From assembly GCA_947095535.1 (NCBI GenBank), contig OX352774.1, positions 246,413,825-246,477,824 of the forward strand: a DNA stretch of 64,000 nt. Reading direction: 5' to 3'. A program made the position numbers and the translations under genes. A model generated the notes under the pieces. That model ran no database searches. It had not been told where the DNA came from and saw only the letters and a program-made list of their open reading frames with translations. This DNA comes from Poecilobothrus nobilitatus (taxonomy: Eukaryota > Arthropoda > Insecta > Diptera > Dolichopodidae). This document shows, in pieces, positions 35,630 through 48,129 of the stretch; the first letter of the stretch is position 1, and each line of letters starts with the position of its first letter.

Positions 35630-37260
35630 GAATCTGGACAAAATCCGTCCATGGGTTCGGATTCTGGAAGCTTCCGAATGATTCCGGCTTTTGGAGATAA
35701 TCTCCGCAAACGAGATTATCTCCAAAAGCAACAAAGATAGAACCTTCAAATTTTGTACAATGATGTTTCTTCCCGTTCGATTTATGTCTCTGAAATTTAA
35801 GAGGATTTGGTCCATGGGTTTGGGTTTTGGAAGCTTCCGAACGAGCACCAGAGCAAATGAGATTATTTCCAAAACCAACAAAGATAGAACCTTTAAATTT
35901 TGTACAATGATGTTCCTTCCCGTTCGATTTATGTCTCTGAAATTTAAGAGGATTTGGTCCATGGGTTTTGGATTTGGAAGCTTCCGAACGAGCCCCAGAG
36001 CAAATGAGATTATCTCCAAAACCAATAAAGATATAACCTTTACTTTTGGCAGAATGGTGTTCTTTCATGTATGATTTAGGCCTCTGAAATTTAGGAGAAT
36101 TTGGTCCATGGGTTTGGATTTGGAAGCTTCCGAACGAGCACCAGAGCAAATGAGATTATCTCCAAAACCAACAAAGATATAACCTTTAAATTTGGCAGGG
36201 TGGTGTTCTTTCATGTTTTATTTGAGTCTCTGAAATGTGAGAAGATTTGGTCCATAGGTTCGGGTTTTGGAAACTTCCGAACGAGCCACAGAGCAAACGA
36301 GATTATCTCCAAAACCAATAAAGATAGAACCTTTAAATTTTTTATAATGATGTTTCTTCCAGTTTGATTTATGTCTCTAAAATTTAAGAGGATGTGGTCC
36401 ATGGGTTTGGATTTTGGAAGCTTCCCAACGAGCCCCAGAGCAAATGAGATTATCTCCAAAAACAACAAATATATATAACCTTTAAATTTGGCCGAATGGT
36501 GTTTTTTCATGTTTGATTTAAGTCTCTGAAATGTGAGAAGATTTGGTCCATAGGTTCGGGTTTTGGAAACTTCCGAACGAGCACCAGAGCAAATGAGATT
36601 ATTTCCAAAACCAATAAAGATAGAACCTTTAAATTTTTTATAATGATGTTTCTTCCAGTTTGATTTATGTCTCTAAAATTTAAGAGGATGTGGTCCATGG
36701 GTTTGGATTTTGGAAGCTTCCGAACGAGCCCCAGAGCAAATGAGATTATCTCCAAAAACAACAAATATATAACCTTTACTTTTGGCATAATGGTGTTCTT
36801 TCATGTATGATTTAGGCCTCTGAAATTTGAGAGGATTTGGTCCTTGGGTTCGGATTTTGAAAGCTTCCGAACGAGCCTCAGAGCAAATGATATTATCTCC
36901 AAATGCAACAAAGATATAACCTTTAAATTAGGCAGAATGGTGTTCCTTCATGTTTGATTTATGTTTCTGAAATTTGTGAGGATTTGGTCCATGGGTTCAA
37001 ATCTTGGAAGCTTCCGGACGAGCCCCAGAGCAAACGAGTATATCTCCACAACCAACAAAGATAGAACTTTTATTTTTAGTACAAAGGTGTTCTGTTATGT
37101 TTCCTTTTCTGTAAAATTGGAAACTGACATTTGAAAGAATTTGAACCATGGGTTCGTATTTTGGAAACTTCCGGACGAGCACAAGAGCAACGAGCATATC
37201 TCCAAAACCAACAAAAGTAGAACCTTTAAATTTAATAGAATGGTGTTCTGGCAAGTTTTC
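35630..37260. repeat. Tandem array B, 147-bp period, about 10-11 units
   Basis: The anchor GGTCCATGGGTT (or a close variant) falls at about 35,811, 35,958, 36,105, 36,251, 36,398, 36,547, 36,694, 36,841 and 36,988, so spacing is 146-149 and mostly exactly 147 bp. Diverged edge units lie at 35,648 (163 bp away) and 37,145 (157 bp). Each unit has GGAAGCTTCCGAACGAGC, then GAGCAAATGAGATTAT and CAAAACCAACAAAGATA. The period is 49 codons, so chance open frames persist on both strands; they are not genes. Confidence 0.9.
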
Positions 37261-37861
37261 TTTATGTTCCTGAGATGGATTCGATGAATTGGAGTGGCAA
37301 TTCGGGTAGCTGACACAAACATCCCAAGGACTACCAATCTCCGAAAATAATTAAGATAGAAACTTAAAATTTTATACAAGGGTGTCAAGCATATCCCAAG
37401 CGGATGCCTCTTTTACGTTCTTGAAATTCGAGTTGAATAAGACAGAAAAGGGAAGAAGTTCAAGCAGCTGCCAAAAACACTTATGGATTGTTAATTTAAT
37501 TCGAATTATTCAGGTGTAGGGTATTAATAAGTCGGTTGCATCGACTTACTGTTACATTTACTTGTTGTAATTTAATTTCGTTATTCCTCAAATTAAAATT
37601 GTTAAAATGCACAAGGGAAAATATGAAAGATTTTGATTTTATTTTTATTAAGGAAATAGTTAGAAAACAATAAAAAATTATTAAGACAAAAGTTTCTTAT
37701 TTTTTGACGTGGAATCCGAAATTGCTTCGAAAAATACCCGTTCTCATTTGAAAATCTCGATTTCAGAAAATTTGCGGTCTAAAAAACCTATTTCTGGACC
37801 TTTCCAGAAGTTTAAAATATCACCAATCGGTAAAGTAACTCTGTCTTAGTTAATAAAATTT

Positions 37862-37924
37862 TATTTTAAAGTAACCACTCCTTCCCTTCTTAAACAGCTG
37901 ATAGGCATGGTCTGCACCACCCTG
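37862..37924 (-). repeat. Right terminal inverted repeat of the composite element
   Basis: Reverse complement begins CAGGGTGGTGCAGACCATGC and pairs with 34,401-34,463. Confidence 0.85.
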
Positions 37925-38718
37925 TATATATATTATATGAATATATTGTATGGATATATATAACTCCTAAATTTTATATCTTCATATACAAAATTATTGA
38001 TAGAATAAGAATGAATATTGACAATAATTTTGTAGCTGAAGTAGGCAATATTAACATTCTCGTGGTATTATATATTATAGTTATAGATTATATGACTTAA
38101 ATTAGAATGATCCTCTAATCTATTTAATAAGTTAAGCTCTTTAATAAAATCTATTTACAGTCACGAAGAAAATACGAAAAAACAAACTTTATATTAAAAT
38201 TATATTTCACTCTTGTCAATTCTGGTTTGTTATATGAAGTTATGAAGACTATGTATTAGCAATATTCGAAAGTTAAAACTTAATCAGAATAAATTTTCTA
38301 AAAAATATGCTTAACTATCTTAATTTTTTAGTAAATGCTTTTAGATTGTAATAGTTAAATAAGATATGACCTCTAAATGGTATTTTTCAATATCAATAGG
38401 GCACATTAACATAAGTTCTATTTAATAATAAGTTTTTAGTTCAAGATATAGAAATATTCTTCGAGTTCATTGAGCTAGAACAGTATTTTCATAACGTTGC
38501 ATTTCAAATGCTCACAGAAATTGATTTAGGTTTAGGCTTAGGTATATGAATAATCTGTTGTCGTGAGCAATTAAAAATATTAGTAGAAATGATTTTTTTG
38601 AATTGAAAAGAGTTAAAAAAAAAATTTTAGTTTAATAATCATCTAAACTATAAATTATACATATTATAAAATTTATTTCAAAATTTTATTTTAATCATAA
38701 TTAAATTTTTCAATATTA
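37925..38718. other. AT-rich non-coding stretch
   Basis: Nothing recognisable. Confidence 0.5.
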
Positions 38719-38905
38719 TGGCCTAGGTGGCCTAGTGGATAAAGGCGTATAAAATACGCTGTAAACACCGAAGGGGTGTGGGTTCGAAATCTACACACGT
38801 CGTAATTCCTCCTTACGATATTTACAGCCACGTCTGAACAGGAAAGGCTGTGTAATTTCCTGTCCATTTATGTGGCAGAGAAATGCATTAAAAGAAAAAA
38901 AAAAA
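38719..38905 (+). mobile_element. SINE-1 copy 2
   Basis: Head GGCCTAGGTGGCCTAGTGG with box A, anticodon-like hairpin GCGTATAAAATACGC, and box B slightly decayed (GTGGGTTCGAAATCTAC). Next come the TACAGCC...GGCTGT hairpin, TTTATGTGGCAGAGAAATGC and an A-tail. Full length. No convincing target-site duplication. Confidence 0.82.
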
Positions 38906-38994
38906 TTATAAGTATAAATTTTTCTCTATTTGTATATTCCATTTTTAGCGTCTACCAACTAATTTCTTTTAACTGCATAGATTTATATTTAAGA

Positions 38995-39118
38995 TACCAA
39001 CCTAAAGTTTGGTAAGGAAGTGATTTTGGTTGGTTAAAATCCAACACTATCTTAAAGAATCACGTGCAATTTCTCTGGGTGAGTTTTGAAAATTTCCATC
39101 GATCCTCGTAAAAAACCC
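38995..39118 (+). mobile_element. LINE 3' end (LINE-B family), 5'-truncated
   Basis: It shares with 18,096-18,250 (opposite strand) the blocks GATTTTGGTTGGTTAAA, CCAACACTATCTT, CACGTGCAATTTCTC and TCCATCGATCCTCGT, followed by an A-run. Only the 3' untranslated end is present. It lies 90 bp downstream of SINE-1 copy 2. Confidence 0.6.
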
Positions 39119-39309
39119 CATGCTTGTCGAAATATTAAAAGAATTAAGAGATTTTAAAATATTTATTTTGTGCCTTTTTTCGGGAAAATTACAATTAGTT
39201 CTTTTTTCGGATATACCAAAATCCTATCCTACAAATTCGAATAATTATAGACCAGTTATAAGTTTATACAGAATTTAAATTTAGTTTAAGTGCAATTATA
39301 CAACAAATA

Positions 39310-39610
39310 TTTTTGTATGTTTTTCATGTATGCAAACTAGGATTATTTCTGTAGCTGATACAATTTCGTCAAATAACAAATTAGTATTTATATCAATAAT
39401 TTCATTCAAATTTAATGTTTCAATTAATTCTAGAGACCAATCAACAGAAGGGAATTCTACTATTTTAAAATCAAAATGTTTAAGTTTTTTAACAGATCAT
39501 TGAAATATTGAGTTTTAATATTCTCATTAATGTAATCTAAACTTACATTTATAAAATCATTAAAATCTGTTTTCAGTTGTTCTTTTAATTTTAAATAATA
39601 TTTAAAAAAA
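39310..39610 (-). pseudogene. Unrecognised coding-like remnant
   Basis: On the minus strand, one frame reads LKEQLKTDFNDFINVSLDYI and continues to a stop. After a frameshift near 39,480 another reads DFKIVEFPSVDWSLELIETL and runs on to IHEKHT. Balanced amphipathic composition, unlike the Phe/Lys-rich chance frames of this window, suggests decayed protein-coding DNA, perhaps from a transposase-type gene. I cannot place it in a family. A less certain patch on the plus strand at 39,690-39,775 reads AENFCVTCEDPR. Confidence 0.3.
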
Positions 39611-42600
39611 ATATATGTACATACAATACAAATATATGTACTATAAAATAACTAAATTAATAAATTGTCTATAGGCATTAAGATTTCTTCTTTTAACATT
39701 AAAAAAGCGTGTCGACTTCAAAATAGTGCAGCTGAGAATTTTTGTGTAACTTGCGAGGATCCGAGAATAAATTGTTAAATGAACACAATTCTGGGGAGGC
39801 AAAAACATCTGTCAATCCTGAAAGGAATGAATGTTTTAACGAATAACGTAAAATATTACATTCGCCTAAAAAGAATGATGAGAACTAATTTTTAATTAAG
39901 ATGTCTGGGTATAGTGCAAATTTAATGAAACACATTTAATTAAGTTGTACCATGTCTGCCTCATTCTAAATTTTGTAATAATATCTTGCGAGAAATCACT
40001 GACTTAAAATTAGATACTAATAAAACTTCAATATAAATAAACTGAACGAAAAGTATTATTTTTGATTTTCCAAGATAGTTTTAAATTTTGCATTTTTTCG
40101 AAATAAATAAAATTAAAAATGTAAAACAAATATTTAAAATTCATTTTTTATTATGCTAATTAAAAAAAATAAAAAATATTTCGTTTCTTTTTATTCAATG
40201 AAAAAAAAAATATATGTATAATTCTTTATTTTTAATATTGTTCATAACGCTATAATAAATGTCAAGAGTTTTTTTTATGACACGCGACAATTGCAAAAAA
40301 AGAAAAAGTTTAAAAAAAATTATAAATAAAAAAATAGTAACAATTGAAAACATATTTTTTTTAACTTTTAATAATATATACGTTAATAGTATAACTTAAA
40401 ATACAATTGAAGTAATTTACAAAAAAAAAAATGGTAGTTGTTTTGGCAAACTATGGGATATTTTTTTAGTAAACAATTTAATTTTCTATATATACGTTTT
40501 TAACTTTTTGGAGAAACTTAATTTTTTTATTCTAATTTTATAACGAATAGATAAGCCTAGAAATTTCGAAAATATGATCTAAAATAAAATATAAGTACTT
40601 TCGAACTTAGCCTTAATATTATAAAATCACGTATAACATGTCAATCAAATATTAATCATATTTTTGATTTTGTACCACTATCGACGAAAATTTCTACTGG
40701 TTTAGCGAAATTCCAATCAAACTAAAAACAAGGCAGCTAAAATTATTCGGCAATTATTTCATTTAAATTTTTAAACTTAATTTAAATTCTTATTTTTAAA
40801 TATAAAAAGCTATACCAGGTCCACGCCCCTAAAGAGATTTTAACTCTCTTAAATCTAAATTTAAATATTAAAACTGAAAGTTTTACCTGAACTTCAAGCT
40901 CGAAGGCTTTGAACATTAACCATGGGTTCAAAGCACTAATAGTTAGTTATTAGTGCATTTCCACATATAAAAATCTTCTAAATTTAAAGTCCCCAATTGG
41001 TGTCCCCAAATATTAAATAAGTTTAAAAGGAAGCTACAATTAATTTTGGCTATTAAAATATCATAACAAAACACTAAAGTTGTAGCATATCTCCTAGTTT
41101 TCATTGTATTAATTTTAATAAGATTAAATTTTGCTAAGTATATACTGTAACATGAGGTTCTCAATTGAATTTATGTAGACAAAATCTAACCATATTTTTC
41201 TGAACGAATTTAATTCTTTTAATGGGCATAGATTAAAAAGTTATCAAAATAGTGGAAGCATATTTCAAATGAATTGTGTAAAAGAATGATTTTACCTTTT
41301 ATTATACGTGCATTTTATCCACTATAGGCAAAACGTATCTTTTTATAAGCATTATAAACGTAAAATTAAAATAATTTCACTCAATAAGTTGTAAATTTAT
41401 CAAACAATTTTTTTTTTTTTTTTTAATTTAAACGAAAATTAAAAAAAAAAATGTTGGTAAAAAATATAAGTGGGTACTATGTGATAATAAAAAAACGATA
41501 CAATTGAATCTAACCTTAGGTATTGGCAAAAAAAAAATAACTTGACAATATCAATTTTTTTTTTTTGTCCTAATAAAAGGAACACCTAAATATGATTCCG
41601 TTAATGATTCCGTTATATTTATTAATAGCGAATCTGAGATTTTTTTTTATTTGCTGGTCGTCCTTTTTTTTTGTTACTATTCCGAGGGTGTAATTTTTTT
41701 TTTTTGTATTCTTTTCAACTTAAACAACATCAATAACATTATTTGACAACAAAGTGTCGTATTGCCTTCAAAGGTTCTTTAAACAATAAAAGTGAATGTG
41801 AAGAAGAATAAATGAATGAAAAGGATAATAAAAGTGAATGAAAGGAAAATGAGTGAATAGTTTTCACTATGAAAAAAAAAAAAATAAAAGAAATAAAATT
41901 GGAATAGAATGATTGATAATGAATCTGTGATACTTCTATATACTGCCACCGTATGTGCTACTGGTCTTGTTGTCTTGTTATTGTTTTTATAATGTTGTTG
42001 TTGTAAATGCGGTAAATATAGGAAATTAATAGAAAAAATTTGAAAAAATTTATTGCAAATCTATACATTATTTTACTTTAGAACTATATATTTATATATT
42101 TATATATACATATGTAGTAAAATACGTATTCTATTAAACCCCTCACAAAAAAAATTATCAACAACCAGTTCAGTTCTTTTTTTTTTGAAAAATGTCAGTT
42201 TTTGAATAGACGACAATTGTAAATTTTGTTATAAGAAGGGTAGAAAATTAACGTATGTTTTTTTTTTTCTTTTTTGTTTCTCTGATTTTTATTTTTTTAT
42301 TTTAAAAAAATATGCTTTTTTTTTTTTTTTAAACTATTTTGATATTTTTATTTTTATTTTATTTATTTTTAATGCATTAAAATGATGACAAGTAAATAAT
42401 AATATAGAAGGCGAACTATCAAATTATTTTTCATTAGTATTGCCATTTGTTTCAAAAAAAAAAAAATCCTTTCGTACAGATTTAACTATAATATTATGAT
42501 CTATTGGTATAAGTTTGTATAATAAAGTGTTTGTAGTGTGGAAGATGTATATACATAATATATATAAGAAAAATTTATGATGATTATAATAATGATGGGT

Positions 42601-43394
42601 GGTAAAGGAGGAAAATTTGTGGTAATTTAGGGATGATAATGTTTGATAGTTCAAAAAAAAAAAAAGGACATATTTATTTTGATAATTTTTTCGTTTTTTT
42701 TAAATGTATCTAAATAATAAAGAAGGAGTAATAATAGATGATTATAAACATAGGGTTTATGTTTAGTATCAGACGTCAAGTTTTTTTTTTTTTTTTTTTC
42801 TTTGATAAAACAATGAATTTTAACAAAACAAAAAAAATAAAGTGATAAATAGGTGTATGTGAAGCGTGGGAGAATTAGTTTTTTGCTTGTTTTGTCCTTC
42901 GAGTGTTTGATTTATTATTAGTGAATTAAATAAAAACTATTGTTTATAGGGTTGATATATTTTTATTTTTTTTTTTTTTTATATATTTTAAATTTTTTAG
43001 TAAAATTATACTTCCGGATTATTATTATGTTATTATTTTGCTAATAAAGTATTAAGTTAATGGATTTTTAAGGATTTTTAATAATAAATCAGGAGATTTG
43101 ATATAAGTCAAAAAGCAAAAAATTAAAAAGAAAATAAATGTTAAAATTTATTTATTTTTGTTTGTTAGTAGGAATACTTTGCTTTTACAGCTGAATAAGA
43201 TTAAGAAAATGTAAATTTGATGTATAAAAAAGTACTTTGTATCTTTTTATAAAGCGCAAAAAAGTGATTATATAGGAACATTTTATTTTGTCATAGGTAT
43301 AGATAGCTGTAAATTAAATGCATTATGTATTAATTAATGTATTTAAATTGAGGAAGGGTTCTATTTGAGAAATGTTCTCCAAAAAAAAAAAAAA
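39611..43394. other. AT-rich non-coding stretch
   Basis: Nothing gene-like is supported beyond the plus-strand patch noted at 39,690-39,775. Many poly-A/T tracts. Confidence 0.5.
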
Positions 43395-43590
43395 ATTAAA
43401 TAACACCTCAAAAATTTATTCCGGAAATAATCCTTCATGCGTTTTAAAAATTATAAAATAATCCTCCAAAATTTTGGGGATAATTGCCTTATTTTGGGAT
43501 TTTATTTAATTTTCTGATTGATGTCTTATTTCATATGACATAATCCTCCAAAGCAAAATAGTTTTTCCAATGAAATAATCGGTTAAAATT
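43395..43590. repeat. Rep-5, copy 2
   Basis: Contains AAATAACACCTCAAAAATTT, GGAAATAATCCTTCATGCG, the palindrome-bearing CCTCCAAAATTTTGGGGAT, CTTATTTCATATGACATAAT and TTTTCCAATGAAATAATC, parallel to 4,310-4,525. Confidence 0.5.
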
Positions 43591-44254
43591 ATTATTCTAT
43601 ATATTATACTATTTATTATTACTCTAAATATGTATATGTTTTTTACAGAATTTGTATATATTATATATATGTATAACCTAAGCTTGTGAATTAGGAAGAA
43701 TTTTAGAGTTGCTTATAAAATCAGTGCTTCAATAATTTGTTTAGTTGGAGTTTGAATATGGTAATCACCATTATTAAGTCATTATTGTATGCATTGTTGG
43801 TTTATTGCCATGGTTCACCAAATGAACAACATAATTGATGCTCGGATTAAGTAAAATGTTTTATACAAAACAATTAAAAAACATTTTTACATTTATGTAT
43901 ATATAACATACATATCAATTATTTAGATTTTAAAAGCTCAAATATATTCGAATTATGTAGATTTGGATACTAAGAGTTTGGAATTTGATACGTTTAAATT
44001 GTTAAAATTTTAATTTTCAATTTTAGATTTCACAATTTGGATTTTGTAACAGACAGATTAAAAGCTTATTCTTGTTAAAAGAAAATGTGGTTGATCCTTC
44101 TAGTGTTGTGGGAGCTTAAAACCAACTCTTAAAAACATTACAGTCTACGGACAGCTTTCTCTATATTGAAAATTTCCAAAAAAAAAAGTTTCTATATCGA
44201 CTATTTTTTTTAAAAATATGTGCAATTTAAAGTTGTTGGAAGTATTTTTTGTGG

Positions 44255-44426
44255 TGTTATTTCATTTTATTTTAAGGATTATTTCTTGAAAATCTATTTT
44301 GCCAAAATGCCAGCCAAATAATTTCATATTTTAAGAAAGTTAATAATAATAAGATCAATTAATTAATTGGAATTTTAAAGGATATCGCGATTAATGGGTT
44401 TGGCAAAAACAGATTTTCAAGAAAGA
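44255..44426. repeat. Small inverted repeat, with a Rep-5 fragment
   Basis: TTTCTTGAAAATCTATTTTG followed by CCAAAA (44,283-44,308) is complementary, with about two differences, to GTTTGGCAAAAACAGATTTT followed by CAAGAAA (44,398-44,425). The arms are about 26 bp and enclose about 90 bp. The left side, GGTGTTATTTCATTTT, is a reversed Rep-5 motif. It may be a tiny foldback element. Confidence 0.5.
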
Positions 44427-47400
44427 ACAGTGCAACTGATTATTTTTAATATCAAACTGGTGCAGTCATTATTTTATATTATCATTCACAAAGTTATGTC
44501 GTTAAATTTTTTCTAAAAACTTTTATATATGAAATGTACTTTTGATTTTCTTAAATTAGAGTTCTTTTTATAGATGCTTCCTGTTAATATTATTGCTTTT
44601 ATAAAACGCTGTTCGTAATTAAATAGAAACTTTCTCTTATTCTTAATTTTAGAGGTTTCCCTGAGAAGTATTAGATATTGTTAAGTAATTTTAAAAATTT
44701 ACTTTATATATATATTTATTTATCTAAAGATTTTTATCATTTTTTCTTTAACTCCTTAAATAATCCTTTGACATTTTATTTTCTATTATATTATTATACC
44801 ACCTAAAGGTTTTTATCTTTAATTGTAAATTTTTTAAGAACATTATATTTCATTAGTAAAAATATAAAAATTAAGTTGTAATCAGTAAAAAAATATCAAT
44901 AATTGCAAACAATGTATATAATTATGACTTCCTAATAGCGATTTATTGCATTTCCATTTTTAACGCTTTTATTTTTTACTTATTGTATTTATTTTTGTTT
45001 TGTTTTTTTTTTTTTTTTAGTTAAGAAAATCCGTGTGAAAAAAAGGTGTTAAAATTTTTCGTTTATAAAATTCGACCATTAAGATATAGTTTTTCCCCCT
45101 TTTTCATTTTTTAACATTTAAAATTTTCGCACCTATTTTATTTTTATTTGTTTTTTTTTTTGTGTTTGCCTTCCTTACTATTATCCTTTATTATCCTTTT
45201 GTATTTGAAAGGTAACAAAAGGAAGGACTTTAAAAAAAAAAAAATACAACAAAACAAAAAGAGATTCGTGATAGATCATTAAAAATTGATAACAAATTCA
45301 TTTTGGTTTTTTGAAAATTCCCTTCACTATTTGCGCAATATATTGTAATAAAGATGACGTTGATTGACTTTTTACATACCAAAGAATTGCTAACGTTGAT
45401 TGTTGTGATTAAAATCATAATTGTTCTTTAAAGAAAACGAATCCTTTTTTTTTCACAGTTGATATGATTTATGTTTCCTCGCTGTACGGATATTATTATC
45501 AGATTTGTTATTTCTTTTTTGTGCCTTTGGTTGTTTTTGATTTAAAATGCAGATTTGCTTTTTAAGTGTTTTTAAAAAAGGTATTGTTTCTTTACTTAGA
45601 TCATAATATATATATATATGTATATACATTATTGAAATATAATTTAAATTGAAAACAAAGACTTTTTTTTTTTGTTGTAAAGATATAAAAACAGTGAAGC
45701 AAATATAAAAATTGTTATAACTTTTGTTCAATTTCGAAATTTTTTTGATTCATTATTCAAATCTTTATAAGTGTTCCTTGTTAATAGTTCTTTGCATAAT
45801 GTAAGGTCTTAAACAGTTTTGTACAATTCACAGTGCATTGGATTATCGGTATATGTTTTAACCGTTTTGCTCCTAACAGAAGTGGTAGTCTTTGAAGGGA
45901 ATCAATAAATTCTAGGTTTCTTAGATAATTTGTTTATAGCTAACAATTAAAGAGAATCGTGCTTTAAAAGAGTTTTTCAGTTTTATATTGGAAATTTTCT
46001 TAATTTTGAAAGACTGCATACTTATTAGAGAGAAAGGAATAATGGATCAACTTATTAATATAATCCTTTTTTAATTTAAAATTTTTTTTTTAATCTTTAA
46101 ATGCAATATTTATGAATTTAAAAAAAAAACTATATATGGTTCAATTAAAATACTTGCTATTTTGCTTATAGTTTTGTGTCCATAGTTGTATTTAAGGTAA
46201 TAATAACAAAAACAGGCAAAACGAAAAAAAACTGTTAACAAAATTCCTTGCAATCAATCGAAAAGATAAAAAACAAAATTTAATTTTTTGCAAATACAAG
46301 TATATTTGTAATTTTAAAATATTTTTTCTGGTTTTTTTTTTGTTTTTTGATCCTTGAAGAAAATTCGTTATTTTGTTTTCAATTTTATCTTTAAGAGGTT
46401 CCGGTTTCTTGTTTGAAAATTATAAAAAAAAAACGAGACAAGGAAAAAGAGGGAAAGAATTGAAATAAAAAAAAAAATATTTTGATATTTTATTCTTTTG
46501 TTTGTCATAAAAAGGATTTTATTGAAATTTTACCGATCATAGGTATTTGTAAAATTTTTATATGGTATATGAGAACAATATATACGTCATATTTTGAATA
46601 TTTGAATTAAAAATTTTTTTACACAATACGTTATTTGTATTAAAGGATAAAATTATGATGATACCATAATGAATGAAGGACAATGTTGTTGCAATGTTTT
46701 TCTTTTTAAGGAAAAGGGTAATATATTGATTTGATGACTGTATTATGATAATCTCATCATAAAATATCTTTCTTATTTTAGACCAAAAAACAAAAACACA
46801 AAAACATTCTCAAGTGATCCTGTGTAATAAAAGACACATTGTACTATATTACAAACTGTATTATTCAAATATATGACTTAATATTTTTGAAAATATTCAT
46901 AAAGGGATATAAAAAGCCAAAAAGGATAAAATAATTAAAATAATTTTGTTGAAAATTCTGTAACACGGATTTAATTTATTGTAAATTCAAAAAAAAAAAA
47001 AAAACAAAAAATATATTTATAATATGATGAACCATATGACATTTGAATAGAATTCAAATGATAGTTTATATAATATATAAATGAAAAGGATATACAATTT
47101 ACAATAAGTATCACAATTTTTTTTTTTTTTTTTGAGTCCTTAGAATAAAACTTTAACATGAAAAATAAATAAATTTTCGGTTAAAATGATTATATTAGAA
47201 AAAAAAAAAGTGGTAAATGATTTTTACTTTTGTTTATTTGTTGCAAAATTTGAATGACAACAAGATTTTAAATTTGAATTTGTATGTGTTTGTTTTTTTT
47301 TTTTTGCAATAAAATTTTATTGCGCCTGTCATTTTTATGTCATAAAGAATTGCATTGTTTTGTTCATTGCATTCAATTTTAATTTTACTGTCATAATTTT

Positions 47401-48125
47401 GTGGTTTTTGAATGCAATTGTATATTGCATTTCTTTATTTTTGTTTTGTTGCAATTATATATTGTTATATTATGTAGTGTGAAATGATTTTAAATAATTC
47501 CATTTTTATTTATTACAAATTTATTTAAAAATTTTAATTATGCAGTTTTTTGAAGAATAGAAAAAATAAAGTCATTAAATTTTATGATTTTTTTTTGTAC
47601 ATTGTATTTTATTGCATTTTGTTAGAATAAATTAATGAGATCAAAAAGTTTTGGATGGGAAATTTTTGTAATTTGGATAAAAATTAATACAATTTTAGGG
47701 TTCATTTGAGGATTATATATAGCTGTTGAACTTATGTTTGTTTGTGCCTTTATTATAGGGTAGTATGAGGTATATATGTAGAAAGAAAACAAATAAATGA
47801 TTTTTATGATAGTGAAGTTCAATATTGAATATTGGTTTAATTTAAAACACTTTATATTAAAATAAATTCAAAAATAGCTATATATTTAATATTTTTGTTA
47901 AAAGTTCATTGTTTGTTAAATTATGATATTGAGAAATATTGAAACGAAAGTTAATGGATAATAAATTAAAAAAAAAAAAAACAAATTAACCAAATTTTAT
48001 GTAATTATTATTATAATTACCCGTTTTCATTTTAGTTATACGATATTTTTAAATTTCGGTTTCTAGGTTTAGGTATTAGGGAGGATAATTAAAGGGAGAG
48101 AGAGTGAAGGTAAATTGGAAGCAAA
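44427..48125. other. AT-rich non-coding stretch
   Basis: Nothing recognisable as a gene, RNA or mobile element. Abundant A/T tracts. Confidence 0.5.
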
Positions 48126-48129
48126 TCTA

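Larger units (their letters stand above)
35388..37566 (+). mobile_element. DINE-1/mini-me-like (Helitron-type) element with central tandem repeats
   Basis: It starts with a perfect 9-bp hairpin, TATACCCTA...TAGGGTATA (35,392-35,420), then a TTTGTAACCACCAAAAGGAAG segment. Next are TATATATATTCTGAATCAGG and GGAGTCGATTTAGCGATG, then (GTCC)n at 35,522-35,545. Known from the literature: a TA run, a conserved core and a GTCY run define dipteran mini-me elements, related to DINE-1, and DINE-TR elements carry central tandem repeats of about 150 bp. About ten 147-bp repeats follow here. The 3' end has GGTGTAGGGTATTAATAAG, a hairpin AAGTCG...CGACTT (37,529-37,547) and TTTACTTGTT. No Rep/helicase is encoded. 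Confidence 0.65.
34401..37924. mobile_element. Composite DNA transposon with 63-bp inverted repeats
   Basis: The element begins CAGGGTGGTCCATACCATGC at 34,401 and ends with the complement of CAGGGTGGTGCAGACCATGC at 37,924. The terminal repeats match at 56 of 63 positions. Both flanks are TATA (TATA|CAG...CTG|TATA), consistent with insertion into TA-rich DNA; a longer duplication cannot be separated from the AT-rich context. No transposase frame is present, so it is non-autonomous. The interior is two head-to-head DINE-1/mini-me-like modules with tandem arrays. The superfamily is not assigned; TA target and CAG termini would suit Tc1/mariner-like elements, as inference. Confidence 0.75.

Noticed and set aside
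35558..36788. Several overlapping open frames of 85-175 codons on both strands
   Set aside because: They are reads through the 147-bp tandem array. The period is divisible by three, so a stop-free phase is repeated in every unit; the translations are internally repetitive and match no family.
35630..37260. CRISPR-like array
   Set aside because: The whole 147-bp unit is repeated without unique spacers and the host is a eukaryote.
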